DNA from: UBA2336 sp036787955
Lineage (GTDB): Bacteria > Bacteroidota > Bacteroidia > Cytophagales > Cyclobacteriaceae
DNA length: 64,000 bases
Direction of reading: 5' to 3'
NCBI GenBank assembly: GCA_036787955.1
Contig: DAIQOI010000001.1
Coordinates: 62,001-126,000 of the forward strand
Positions 36,575 through 44,946 of the stretch are shown here, piece after piece (the first letter of the stretch is position 1; every line of letters starts with the position of its first letter). The notes under the pieces are model-generated. The model searched no databases. It was not told the origin of the DNA and worked only from the letters and a program-made list of their open reading frames with translations. The translations under genes and the position numbers were made by a program.

Positions 36575-37531
36575 TTAACTTAAGCCGCTAAAAAGTTTGC
36601 AGGCTCTTTCCAGGTCCACATTACCGCCCGAAAGAATAATGCCCGTCTTTTTACCGGCAAATTTTTCTTTCGCTTTCAGCACCGCGGCAAACGGCACGGC
36701 ACAGGATGGCTCGATGATGATTTTCATGCGTTCCCAGATGGTCCGCATGGCCTGAACGATTTCTTCATCGGTTACCGTGATGATTTCCTTTACATGATCG
36801 CGGATGATGGCAAAGGTTTTGTCGCCTAAGGAAGTCAGCAAACCGTCCGCGATGGTTTTTGCCTGAGCAGGTTCAATCTTTCCGCTGTGCAGCGATCGGA
36901 ATGCGTCATCCGAGCCGGCCGGCTCTCCGGCTATTACCGATGTGCCGGAAGAAAAATATTTTACTGCCAGCAGCGTACCGCTCAGCAAGCCTCCACCCCC
37001 TACGGGTGTGAGTATTACATCCAGAGGTTCCGGCACGTCTTCTATTAATTCTTTGGCAGCTGTGGCCTGTCCGGCAATCACAGCGTAGTCGTTAAACGGA
37101 TGCACCAGCGTTGCACCGGTTTTGCGGATAACTTCTTCCAGCATCTTTTCGCGCGCTTCGCTGGTGGGCTCACATTCAAAAATTTGTCCGCCATATCCCC
37201 GCACCCCGCGTTTTTTTACTTCGGGTGCATTGCGCGGCATCACAATGTAGGCCGGCACACCGGCTATATGGGCAGCACGCGCTACTGCCTGGGCATGGTT
37301 GCCCGATGAGTGAGTAGCAATACCCTTGCTGCGTGCCTCAGGCGAAAGCGACAACACGGCATTCATGGCCCCGCGGGCTTTGAAGGCGCCAATCTTCTGA
37401 AAGTTCTCGCACTTGAAATACAGCGAGCAGCCGGCCAGTTCATTGAGTCCCGAAGACGTGAACACCGGTGTGCGGTGAATGTATGGCTTGATACGGGTGT
37501 GTGCCTGTTCAATGGTTTCGCGGGTGATCAT
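36575..37531 (-). CDS. PLP-dependent threonine/serine dehydratase
   Basis: A 318-residue fold-type II PLP enzyme: threonine ammonia-lyase or serine racemase group. The Schiff-base Lys51 is in GAFKARGA, the amide loop SSGNHAQ is near 75, and the phosphate-binding loop GGGGLLSG is near 177. There is no C-terminal ACT regulatory domain, so it is the catabolic or racemase-type rather than biosynthetic IlvA. It overlaps the upstream ATPase gene by 23 bases. Confidence 0.9.
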   Translation of the reverse strand: MITRETIEQAHTRIKPYIHRTPVFTSSGLNELAGCSLYFKCENFQKIGAFKARGAMNAVLSLSPEARSKGIATHSSGNHAQAVARAAHIAGVPAYIVMPRNAPEVKKRGVRGYGGQIFECEPTSEAREKMLEEVIRKTGATLVHPFNDYAVIAGQATAAKELIEDVPEPLDVILTPVGGGGLLSGTLLAVKYFSSGTSVIAGEPAGSDDAFRSLHSGKIEPAQAKTIADGLLTSLGDKTFAIIRDHVKEIITVTDEEIVQAMRTIWERMKIIIEPSCAVPFAAVLKAKEKFAGKKTGIILSGGNVDLERACKLFSGLS

Positions 37532-38657
37532 GGAAATAGATGCGTTTTAGCCACAATTCAAAAATCGGATCCACAAATTCCGGATAAGGAGTGAATAAAT
37601 CCAGCATTTCTTTCTGTTCCAGTGCTTTTTTTATTTTCAAAACATTTGCCGATGTGCCCAGCCGGTACTTCTGCAGGGTGTCCGAAGAGGTAAGATGCTG
37701 CACCCGATCGCAAACCGCATGAAGGTAATTAATCTGCGTATTGCTCAGGTTTTCCATGTCCCTCAGATATACAATGGAATTTTCCATCAGTATATCGTCA
37801 ACAGCCTTATCTATTATTTCAGATGTAACTTTTTTTTCAGTCAGCAACCAGACTTTAAGGGCAAGCTGCTGCACAAAGTAGGGATTATTGGCCGCTAAAG
37901 AAACCACCTCCCTGCACTGCTCGTCTGAAATGGCTTTATTGGATTTTTCGAAGGAAGACCTCAAATAATCAAGCCAATGTTCGGTGGCTATCTTTTTCAG
38001 AAAAATAACCTCACCAAACTTGTAAAACGGGTGTGATTTGTTTTCAAAAATTTCACTCATCATGTGGCGCTTGCTGCCGTACAAACAATACGTGGTGTGG
38101 CGATGGTGCTGCCACGCTGATCGCAACTTTTTCTGAAAACCAAGTGGATTGTTGTAATAGGAAATGTTCTGAAATTCATCTATACAAACAACCACATGCA
38201 AACCTTTTGTTGCAGCGATCTTTTCCGGCAGATCGAGCACATCTCTCAGTTCCTTTTCGGCATAGGAAAAATTAAATGAAACAGAAAAATCCTGATAAGG
38301 ATCCGACCCGAAACTGAACCGCGGAGCCAGTTGTGCAAGAAATTTTTTTCCGTTTTCCAGCCATTCTTCCCACTTTGAAGAAGTGTTCTTCAGTATTTCA
38401 CGGGTATAGCTCTCAATAAATTCCTGCTCCGATCTGATGTTGAATAAATCAACCACGCACACACGTACGCGCCTGTTCTTTTTAAGCAACCGCACCACCG
38501 TGTTTACCAGGGAGGATTTCCCCCACCTGCGCGGAGAAATAAGAACCGTGTTTAAACCGGAAGTGAGGTTAATCTTCAGCCGGTTTATTTCTTCCTGCCG
38601 GTTGATGAAATGCGGAGTTTCTACAATGCGCCCATATACAAAAGGAAGGGATGTCAT
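37509..38657 (-). CDS. AAA/STAND-like ATPase (archaeal ATPase family)
   Basis: A 382-residue P-loop ATPase. Walker A is SPRRWGKSSL (about 41-50), and Walker B is VVVCIDEFQNISYY. A sensor-like GSKRHMMSEIF and a C-terminal winged-helix-like region (LRDMENLSNTQINYLHAV) follow. It resembles the archaeal-type STAND ATPases (pfam01637), which often act in defence or regulation and whose target is usually unknown. The start is set at ATG 38657; the frame stays open upstream through a 15-bp tandem repeat, with a TTG at 38669. The 3' end overlaps the dehydratase gene. Confidence 0.85.
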   Translation of the reverse strand: MTSLPFVYGRIVETPHFINRQEEINRLKINLTSGLNTVLISPRRWGKSSLVNTVVRLLKKNRRVRVCVVDLFNIRSEQEFIESYTREILKNTSSKWEEWLENGKKFLAQLAPRFSFGSDPYQDFSVSFNFSYAEKELRDVLDLPEKIAATKGLHVVVCIDEFQNISYYNNPLGFQKKLRSAWQHHRHTTYCLYGSKRHMMSEIFENKSHPFYKFGEVIFLKKIATEHWLDYLRSSFEKSNKAISDEQCREVVSLAANNPYFVQQLALKVWLLTEKKVTSEIIDKAVDDILMENSIVYLRDMENLSNTQINYLHAVCDRVQHLTSSDTLQKYRLGTSANVLKIKKALEQKEMLDLFTPYPEFVDPIFELWLKRIYFHDHPRNH

Positions 38658-38672
38658 AATCTTACCCAAAAA

Positions 38673-38725
38673 TAACTTACCAAACAGTAACTTACCAAAC
38701 AGTAACTTACCAAACAGTAACTTAC
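38673..38725 (-). repeat. 15-bp tandem repeat, three full copies and a partial one, upstream of the ATPase
   Basis: The unit TAACTTACCAAACAG (plus strand) repeats at 38673-38687, 38688-38702 and 38703-38717, with the first eight bases again at 38718-38725. It fills the gap between polA and the ATPase gene. The minus-strand frame through it is open and encodes a GKLLF pentapeptide repeat in phase with the ATPase. Copy number could vary by slippage. Confidence 0.9.
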
Positions 38726-38757
38726 TTTTTGGTTACCTAATCCGGCAAAGTCTGCGT

Positions 38758-41445
38758 TTAATGGGCCTCCAGCCAGTTTTTGCCAATACCTACCTCCACC
38801 TCCATCGGCACCTCCAGTTCAGCGGCACCCTTCATCAGCCTTACTACGTTCTCCTTCACCACCTCTGCTTCGTCCCGGTGCAGGTCAAATACCAACTCAT
38901 CGTGCACCTGCAGTATCATGCGCGTTTTCAGGTTGTTTTTGGTAAGCCAGTGATGGATGCGCACCATGGCCAGTTTAATGATATCGGCAGCACTGCCCTG
39001 GATGGGTGCGTTGATAGCGTTGCGTTCGGCAAAACCACGCGTGGCAATGTTGCGCGAGTTGATGTCGCGCAGGTAGCGCCTCCGGCCCATGATCGTTTCC
39101 ACATATTCCTTTTCGCGCGCCTGCTCAATAACGCGATCGATGTAATTCTTGATGGCCGGAAATTCTTTGAAGTATGACTGGATTATTTCCGAAGCTTCGG
39201 ACCGGGGAATATTCAGGTTCTGCGCCAGTCCGAAAGCGGTGCTGCCGTACAAGATGCCGAAGTTTACTTCCTTGGCCTTCCGTCTCATGTCGGGTGTAAC
39301 CTGGTCGAGCGGCACCTTAAATACTTTGGCAGCAGTAGTGGCATGAATATCCCGTTTGTTTTTAAAGGCTTCAATCATTGTTTCATCTTTTGCAAATGAG
39401 GCCGCTATGCGCAACTCGATCTGCGAATAATCGGCCGACATGAACAGGTACTCCTCGTTGCGCGGTATAAAAGCCTTGCGGATCTGGCGCCCTTTCTCCG
39501 TGCGGATGGGTATATTCTGAAGATTCGGATTGTTGGAGCTCAGCCTGCCGGTTGCAGCCACCGCCTGCCGGTAATCGGTATGGATACGCCCGTCACGCGG
39601 GCTAATAAGTTTGGGTAATGCATCGACATAGGTAGAACGAAGTTTTTCATACTCCCGGTACTCGAGAATTTTAGGTACGATGGGATGCTCGTTGATGAGT
39701 TTGAGCAACACATCCTCGCCTGTGGCATACTGACCGGTTTTGGTTTTTTTGGGGCGATCGCCCAGTTTCAGCTTTTCAAATAAAATTTCACCCAGTTGGC
39801 GCGGTGAGTTGATGTTGAATTCCCTGCCCGCAAGTTGGTAAATTTCCTGCTGTACTTTTTCGCTCGATACACGTAAATCTTCCGACAAAACAGCGAGCAC
39901 CTCTGTGTCGAGGTTTACCCCTTCGTATTCCATCGATGCCAGCACTTCTACCAAAGGCATCTCTATTTCGTTCATCAGGCGCGTCTGGTTGCGCTCTTCC
40001 AGTTCGCGATCCAGCAGGGGCCTGAGCTGAAAGGCAGCACTTACCCTGGATGCAGCCATATTCTCTGCATCCTCGCCGGTAAAGGTTCGCTGCAGGTAAT
40101 GCGCACAGAGCGTTTCCAGATCGTGCGCAGTTTCCGGCTCAATAAGATAGTGCGCAATGAGCGTATCGAACATCGGACCGCTTAAATCAGAACCTGCGTA
40201 CTTCAGGTTCAGCAAAGACGACTTCAGGTTATGTCCGATTTTAAGCACATCGTGGCTTTGCAACAGGCTGGTAAGCTGCTTAAGCTCCTGCTCCGTCTGT
40301 GGCGCAAAGCGATAACACTCTCCGGTTGGCACATATAACCACAGCACTGGCTTATCTTCTTCCGTCATCACCACTTCCAGTGCCACAACAGCATGGGCTT
40401 TCAGTACATCGGTAAGCGTTTTCAGACCAATTTGTACGGCCTGAATCTTTGCAACCTCTGCAGCTTGTGGCCGTGACTTTTCAGATGCGTCTTGCTCTGC
40501 GGCAGTTGCCAACCCTGATGCGCTTCCGAACATGGATAACTGGGTGGCCTGCGGAACTGAAGGTGTACGGTCGCCAAAAAGACGACCCGGTATGGAACGA
40601 AACTCCAACTCCTGAAAGATGGGGCGCAGAACCTTTTCATCCGGACCGGTGTATTTCAGATCATCAGGATTAAACCGAATGGGCGCATCGGTAACGATGG
40701 TAGCCAGTTTCTTGCTGAGGAGCGCCTGCTCACCGTATTGCTGCAGCAGCTCCTTTTGTTTTCCTTTCAGCTCATCAACATGTGCCAGAATGTTTTCGAT
40801 GGATCCATACTGTTGAATGAGTGCGGCTGCTGTTTTCGGCCCAATGCCGGGCACCCCGGGAATGTTGTCGGATGTATCGCCCTGCAAACCCAACATATCG
40901 GTAACCTGGGATACGTTGCTGATGTTCCATTTTTCACACACCTCTTTCGGGCCAAGAATATCCACGGCATTGCCCATATAAGCCGGCTTGTACAGCTTAA
41001 TCTTGTCTGTTACCAGTTGTCCGAAGTCCTTATCAGGTGTCATCATAAACACCTCAAACCCATGTTGTTCGGCTTGCCGGGCCAGCGTTCCGATAATGTC
41101 ATCGGCTTCGTAGCCATCAACCTCCAGAATGGGGATGTTAAATCCTTTCAGTATTTCTTTCACTTTGGGCAGGCCGTAGCGTATGTCTTCGGGTGTTTCC
41201 TGCCGGGTTGCTTTGTAGGCTTCAAAAATTTCATCGCGGAAAGTGGGTGCTGACGTGTCGAAGGCCACCCCTATATGTGTGGGTTTTTGTTTTTGCAGCA
41301 CCTCGAGCAGCGTGTTGGTAAATCCAAACGGAACTGAGGTATTGATGCCTTTGGAATTGATACGCGGAGTTTTGGTAAAAGCAAAATGAGCGCGGTAAAT
41401 GAGCGCCATGGCATCGAGCAGAAAAAGTTTTTTCGTTTCCGGCAT
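38758..41445 (-). CDS. polA: DNA polymerase I with degenerate 3'-5' exonuclease domain
   Basis: An 895-residue DNA polymerase I. The 5'-3' exonuclease/FEN domain (about 1-290) is intact, with EVDGYEADD, TPDKDFGQL and the H3TH GIGPKTAAALIQ. The polymerase domain has motif A DYSQIELRIAA, motif B RRKAKEVNFGILYG and motif C VHDELVFD. The middle domain has lost the proofreading carboxylates: DxE becomes LEVVM, NLKxD becomes NLKSS, and YxxEDAD becomes MAASRVS. Its role is Okazaki-fragment maturation and repair. The promoter box TATTTTCG lies 15 bases upstream, in the motif shared with the AraC upstream region. Confidence 0.96.
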   Translation of the reverse strand: MPETKKLFLLDAMALIYRAHFAFTKTPRINSKGINTSVPFGFTNTLLEVLQKQKPTHIGVAFDTSAPTFRDEIFEAYKATRQETPEDIRYGLPKVKEILKGFNIPILEVDGYEADDIIGTLARQAEQHGFEVFMMTPDKDFGQLVTDKIKLYKPAYMGNAVDILGPKEVCEKWNISNVSQVTDMLGLQGDTSDNIPGVPGIGPKTAAALIQQYGSIENILAHVDELKGKQKELLQQYGEQALLSKKLATIVTDAPIRFNPDDLKYTGPDEKVLRPIFQELEFRSIPGRLFGDRTPSVPQATQLSMFGSASGLATAAEQDASEKSRPQAAEVAKIQAVQIGLKTLTDVLKAHAVVALEVVMTEEDKPVLWLYVPTGECYRFAPQTEQELKQLTSLLQSHDVLKIGHNLKSSLLNLKYAGSDLSGPMFDTLIAHYLIEPETAHDLETLCAHYLQRTFTGEDAENMAASRVSAAFQLRPLLDRELEERNQTRLMNEIEMPLVEVLASMEYEGVNLDTEVLAVLSEDLRVSSEKVQQEIYQLAGREFNINSPRQLGEILFEKLKLGDRPKKTKTGQYATGEDVLLKLINEHPIVPKILEYREYEKLRSTYVDALPKLISPRDGRIHTDYRQAVAATGRLSSNNPNLQNIPIRTEKGRQIRKAFIPRNEEYLFMSADYSQIELRIAASFAKDETMIEAFKNKRDIHATTAAKVFKVPLDQVTPDMRRKAKEVNFGILYGSTAFGLAQNLNIPRSEASEIIQSYFKEFPAIKNYIDRVIEQAREKEYVETIMGRRRYLRDINSRNIATRGFAERNAINAPIQGSAADIIKLAMVRIHHWLTKNNLKTRMILQVHDELVFDLHRDEAEVVKENVVRLMKGAAELEVPMEVEVGIGKNWLEAH

Positions 41446-41455
41446 GGTAATAAAC

Positions 41456-41477
41456 TTCCCCGAAAATAGAACAGTTT
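41456..41477 (-). repeat. Copy A of a 22-bp motif, upstream of polA
   Basis: Minus-strand reading AAACTGTTCTATTTTCG, continuing GGGAA. It differs at two positions from the motif upstream of the AraC gene. It contains TATTTTCG, one base from TAnnTTTG, so it may simply be a promoter. Confidence 0.75.
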
Positions 41478-41684
41478 GTAATAACTATGAATAAATTTTC
41501 TGCTTTAGAGATGCCCCAAGGCGGGAATTTTATAACATGAATTGCACCTGGTAAAGGTAAAAACCTGATTTTAACCGAATCAGATAAATCAGTCCGGTAC
41601 CAGCTTGCTTCGTTCACAACCTGTTTACTCCCCGGGCATTTTCAGCCGGATTGTAAATATCCTTATCTGCAGGTCATGTTTTCT

Positions 41685-43916
41685 TTAAAAATTTGCTTTT
41701 AGTCCAAAGTTAAAAGCCAAAGGCATATTGGGTCTGTATCCTTGTGGTAAGTTGGCCACTATAGATTTGTTATTGGTAATATTATTGATTAAAGTAAATG
41801 CTGTAAAAGTTTTATTTAAGTAATAATTGGCAGAAAAGTCTACTATTAAAAAATGATTTAATGCATTTACATCATTGTACATAATATTTTGGTCAGGAAC
41901 TATTATCGCGCCTTTACCCGGCTTCACTCTTGTTACACCCGTATAGCGGGCTATCAAAGTGGCGTTGAGTCTCTTGTTTTCAAACCCTACGCTTGCTGTC
42001 AACAGATGGGGGGTAACGAAAGGTATAAAATCTCCTTTGTTAATGGTGCCCGTTCCCCAATCTCCACCTCCATTAACAAATGTTTCCTGAAACCTTGCAT
42101 TGGTGTAGGTATAAGCTATTGAAAGTGGTAATTTGATTCCATTGCTCTTTTTTTGTAGCAAATCATAAGTAATACTGGTTTCTATACCCTGAATTTTTGC
42201 TTTGCCTGCATTGAACATATCTCCGGTTCCGGCACCGCCACCCGAAAGGTTATCGGAGCCCAAAATGTTGTCATAATCATTCATGAAATATGTTATTTGT
42301 ATGCCTGTACTTTCTGTTTCGTACCGATAACCCAACTCATAATTGATAGAAGTCTCAGGCCTTGCCTGCCCTGTTGTAGAAGTTACCGAAGGCATACCGG
42401 GAGGTGAAAATCCTTTGTAAACACCGCTAAAGACGCTCATGGTTTCATTCAATTCGTAATTGAAGCCCATGCCTGGCAAGACTACAGAAATACTGTTGTG
42501 TGCTGTTTTTAAATCCGATCCTGACCTTGCATTATCGGCATTGCCAAAATTCAGAAAATCGAGATTGATTTTTTCATACCGAAATCCGGGACTCAGTTTT
42601 ATTTTTTTGTAAATAAATTCATAACTAACATACGTGGCCAAACTATTGGCATTGCGAATTTGATTTTCCTGATTACCCTTTACACCGGGGGTGGTAAGCA
42701 CCATAATGCCGTTGGTCATCGAGTAGATGGAGCTTGTACCATAGCGGTCTGCCTGGTCTTTGTGGTAGCGTAAACCAAACTGAATTCGGTGATACATTTC
42801 ACTTGTATTGAACAGATATTGAGCATTTGTTTGAACACCTTGCGAATAATAGGTTCTTGCGGCACTGCGGTATTCCACATTGCCATCTGCTTTCCCGGTC
42901 ATTATATCGTATTCAGCTTGACGGGCTGCGGGGTCTGCTAAAATACTATTGATATTTTGTCCGCCAAAAGCATGGGCTCGTGCCCAGTCTCTAAAAACTT
43001 TTGAGTAATACGTAGTCGTATTGATTGTGAGTCCTTTAACAGGTAAGATATAATGATTGAATGAAATGTGTTGATGGTTTAAATCCAAAATATCTTTTTG
43101 GGTTCCCGCATACCTCCGTAATGGATTTTCTTTGTAATCGTCATAAATCAAGCCCAAGTATGTTTCATTTGCCAGTTCAGTGGTATTTATAAATTTGAAG
43201 GTTAGAGATTGCGGCACTTTTGCATTCTCAGCAGTATGCCAGCGAAGTTTAGCCATTACATCTCTTCTGTCAAAACCTGTATTCTTACCATTGTCTAATT
43301 CCTTAAATCCGTTGCTGGCAATCCTGTTTATGTCAAAAACGTAGTCAAAGTTTTTTCTGCTGTCACCCAACCAAACTCTTTGCTGGTTGGTATGAAAGCT
43401 ACCATACCCGATTTGTGCAAATCCTCTAAATGTTTCAGGAATCAATGTAGAAAGCAAATTAACTGCACCGCCAATCGTATAAGGACCGTATTTTATCTGG
43501 CTGCTGCCTTTCAACACCTCAATACCCTGCATACGTGCAAAGGTAGGGAAGTAATAAGCCGAAGGATCTGCATATGGGGCAGGGGCGGCAAGAATACCGT
43601 CTTCCATTAAAGTTATTTTCGCACTTCTGTTTACCGAAGTACCTCTCAATCCAATATTAGGTCTTAGTCCAAAGCCTTCCTCATCTCTAATATTAACACC
43701 CGGTATGGTTCTTAATACATTATTTATGTTAGGCTGATTGAGCTTTTCTAATTGGGTATTTCCAATGTATTGCCCCGAGCCGGATATGGATTTGGCCCTG
43801 CTGCCAATAATGGTTACAGATTCCAGCTCAGTGCTTTTGATTGAATCCTGGGTTATTTGTTGTGCAAATGTGGCAATGCTTACAAGCAGGAACGGGACAA
43901 TCAAAAATTTGTACAT
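41685..43916 (-). CDS. TonB-dependent outer-membrane receptor, FecA-like
   Basis: A 743-residue outer-membrane transporter with signal peptide MYKFLIVPFLLVSIATFAQ. The plug domain follows at about 30-150 (VTIIGSRAKSISG, NNVLRTIPGVNIRDEEGFGLRPNIGLRG and IEVLKGSSQIKYGPYTIGGAVNLLST). The rest is beta barrel, ending in the usual C-terminal aromatic. The YGPYTIGGAVN region resembles FecA-type Fe(III)-dicitrate receptors. There is no carboxypeptidase-like N-terminal domain as in SusC. The AT-rich composition differs from its neighbours. The AraC gene upstream on the same strand is its likely regulator. Confidence 0.9.
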   Translation of the reverse strand: MYKFLIVPFLLVSIATFAQQITQDSIKSTELESVTIIGSRAKSISGSGQYIGNTQLEKLNQPNINNVLRTIPGVNIRDEEGFGLRPNIGLRGTSVNRSAKITLMEDGILAAPAPYADPSAYYFPTFARMQGIEVLKGSSQIKYGPYTIGGAVNLLSTLIPETFRGFAQIGYGSFHTNQQRVWLGDSRKNFDYVFDINRIASNGFKELDNGKNTGFDRRDVMAKLRWHTAENAKVPQSLTFKFINTTELANETYLGLIYDDYKENPLRRYAGTQKDILDLNHQHISFNHYILPVKGLTINTTTYYSKVFRDWARAHAFGGQNINSILADPAARQAEYDIMTGKADGNVEYRSAARTYYSQGVQTNAQYLFNTSEMYHRIQFGLRYHKDQADRYGTSSIYSMTNGIMVLTTPGVKGNQENQIRNANSLATYVSYEFIYKKIKLSPGFRYEKINLDFLNFGNADNARSGSDLKTAHNSISVVLPGMGFNYELNETMSVFSGVYKGFSPPGMPSVTSTTGQARPETSINYELGYRYETESTGIQITYFMNDYDNILGSDNLSGGGAGTGDMFNAGKAKIQGIETSITYDLLQKKSNGIKLPLSIAYTYTNARFQETFVNGGGDWGTGTINKGDFIPFVTPHLLTASVGFENKRLNATLIARYTGVTRVKPGKGAIIVPDQNIMYNDVNALNHFLIVDFSANYYLNKTFTAFTLINNITNNKSIVANLPQGYRPNMPLAFNFGLKANF

Positions 43917-44001
43917 TTTATTTTTATTTAGATTAATTATAAATTAAGCTCAAGTTTCGGGATGAAACGGCTGATTGATTTTAGAAAAACGAAAAAATTT
44001 T

Positions 44002-44751
44002 TTAGTTTATGGAAATAGTAAACTTTTGATCTATCCTTGGCGATAAACCAAAATAGTTTTTGTAGGCCTGGCTAAAACTGCTAATAGATGAATAGCCAAC
44101 CATTACCGATATTTCTTGAATACTGTAGTTGGAGTTCTGTAATAAATGCCTCGCTTTTATCATTCTATTCTCTCGTAAAAATTCAAAGATTGTTTGTCCC
44201 TGAATTTCCTTAAATCTCTTTTTTAAATAACATTGATTGGTCCCCACATAACCTGCAATAGTGGGGATGGTGATATTTTGATCTAAATTTCTTATGATAA
44301 AATCTTTTGCTTTTTGAATTTTGTCTGCCTCTATTGAGTTAGTTAAAAAACCGCAACTATTGCAATTTTTTTGAAAAGCAGCATTATTTTTCTGAGTTTG
44401 AATTAACAGATTGAGTACAATGCTTTCCAAATAAATATTCCTTACAACTCCTTTCAGTTTACAATTTACAAGCTCAAAAAGTTTTGATTGTGTATTGCAA
44501 CAAATATCTTGTTTAGCAAGTTGTACTTTGAAATTTTGATCATATTTTTCAAAATATGCTTTAGCTACTACTATTTCTATTTTGTTACAAATGTCAGAAA
44601 AATCAAAAAGACAATCATTATCCAATAATGAGTAAACTAAATAAATATTGTCCTGATCTTGCCTGACTATACAAGCTGTTTCAGAAATTTCTTTGTCTTT
44701 ATTCGCTACTAAATAAATATACTTATTTATCCGCTCCATTTGTAAAAACAT
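44002..44751 (-). CDS. AraC family transcriptional regulator
   Basis: A 249-residue regulator with a C-terminal AraC HTH domain (about 150-249): KDFIIRNLDQNITIPTIAGYVGTNQCYLKKRFKE and the second helix-turn-helix RNRMIKARHLLQNSNYSIQEISVMVGYSSISSFSQAYKNYFGLSP. The N-terminal part is not a standard cupin, but the YLESIVLNLLIQTQ segment resembles PchR-type iron regulators. An NCNSC motif at about 125-129 could bind metal. A start at 44739 is also possible. The gene is very AT-rich (17 G+C in the 60 bases at 44401-44460). Confidence 0.88.
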   Translation of the reverse strand: MFLQMERINKYIYLVANKDKEISETACIVRQDQDNIYLVYSLLDNDCLFDFSDICNKIEIVVAKAYFEKYDQNFKVQLAKQDICCNTQSKLFELVNCKLKGVVRNIYLESIVLNLLIQTQKNNAAFQKNCNSCGFLTNSIEADKIQKAKDFIIRNLDQNITIPTIAGYVGTNQCYLKKRFKEIQGQTIFEFLRENRMIKARHLLQNSNYSIQEISVMVGYSSISSFSQAYKNYFGLSPRIDQKFTISIN

Positions 44752-44782
44752 GGATTTTGTAAAGTGTCTGCCAAGGATATGG

Positions 44783-44804
44783 TTCCGCGAAAATAGGACA
44801 GTTT
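44783..44804 (-). repeat. Copy B of the 22-bp motif, upstream of the AraC gene
   Basis: Minus-strand reading AAACTGTCCTATTTTCG, continuing CGGAA. It has 20 of 22 bases in common with copy A at 41456-41477, in the same orientation. It lies 32 bases before the AraC ATG, against 11 for copy A before polA. Confidence 0.75.
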
Positions 44805-44849
44805 TGAATTAGACAAAAGCTGTGGCTTTAAACGGCTTAAAAACGAAAA

Positions 44850-44869
44850 GGGCCTTGTTTACAAGGCCC
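44850..44869 (-). terminator. Hairpin terminator of the gamma-glutamyltransferase gene
   Basis: Eight-base stem GGGCCTTG / CAAGGCCC with a four-base loop, followed on the minus strand by TTTTCGTTTTT. It lies after the stop of the gene at 44947. Confidence 0.85.
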
Positions 44870-44946
44870 GGATCAGTGGGTTTCTAAACAAGCAGGAACA
44901 GGGCGCCTGCACCGAAAAACATTTTTCTGCCGGCAGGCTGGTTGCT

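Noticed and set aside
38673..38725. Possible CRISPR array
   Set aside because: The 15-bp units are directly contiguous with no spacers, and no cas genes are present.
41685..44751. SusC/SusD-type polysaccharide locus
   Set aside because: The receptor lacks the SusC N-terminal extension, and no SusD gene is present; it is FecA-like.
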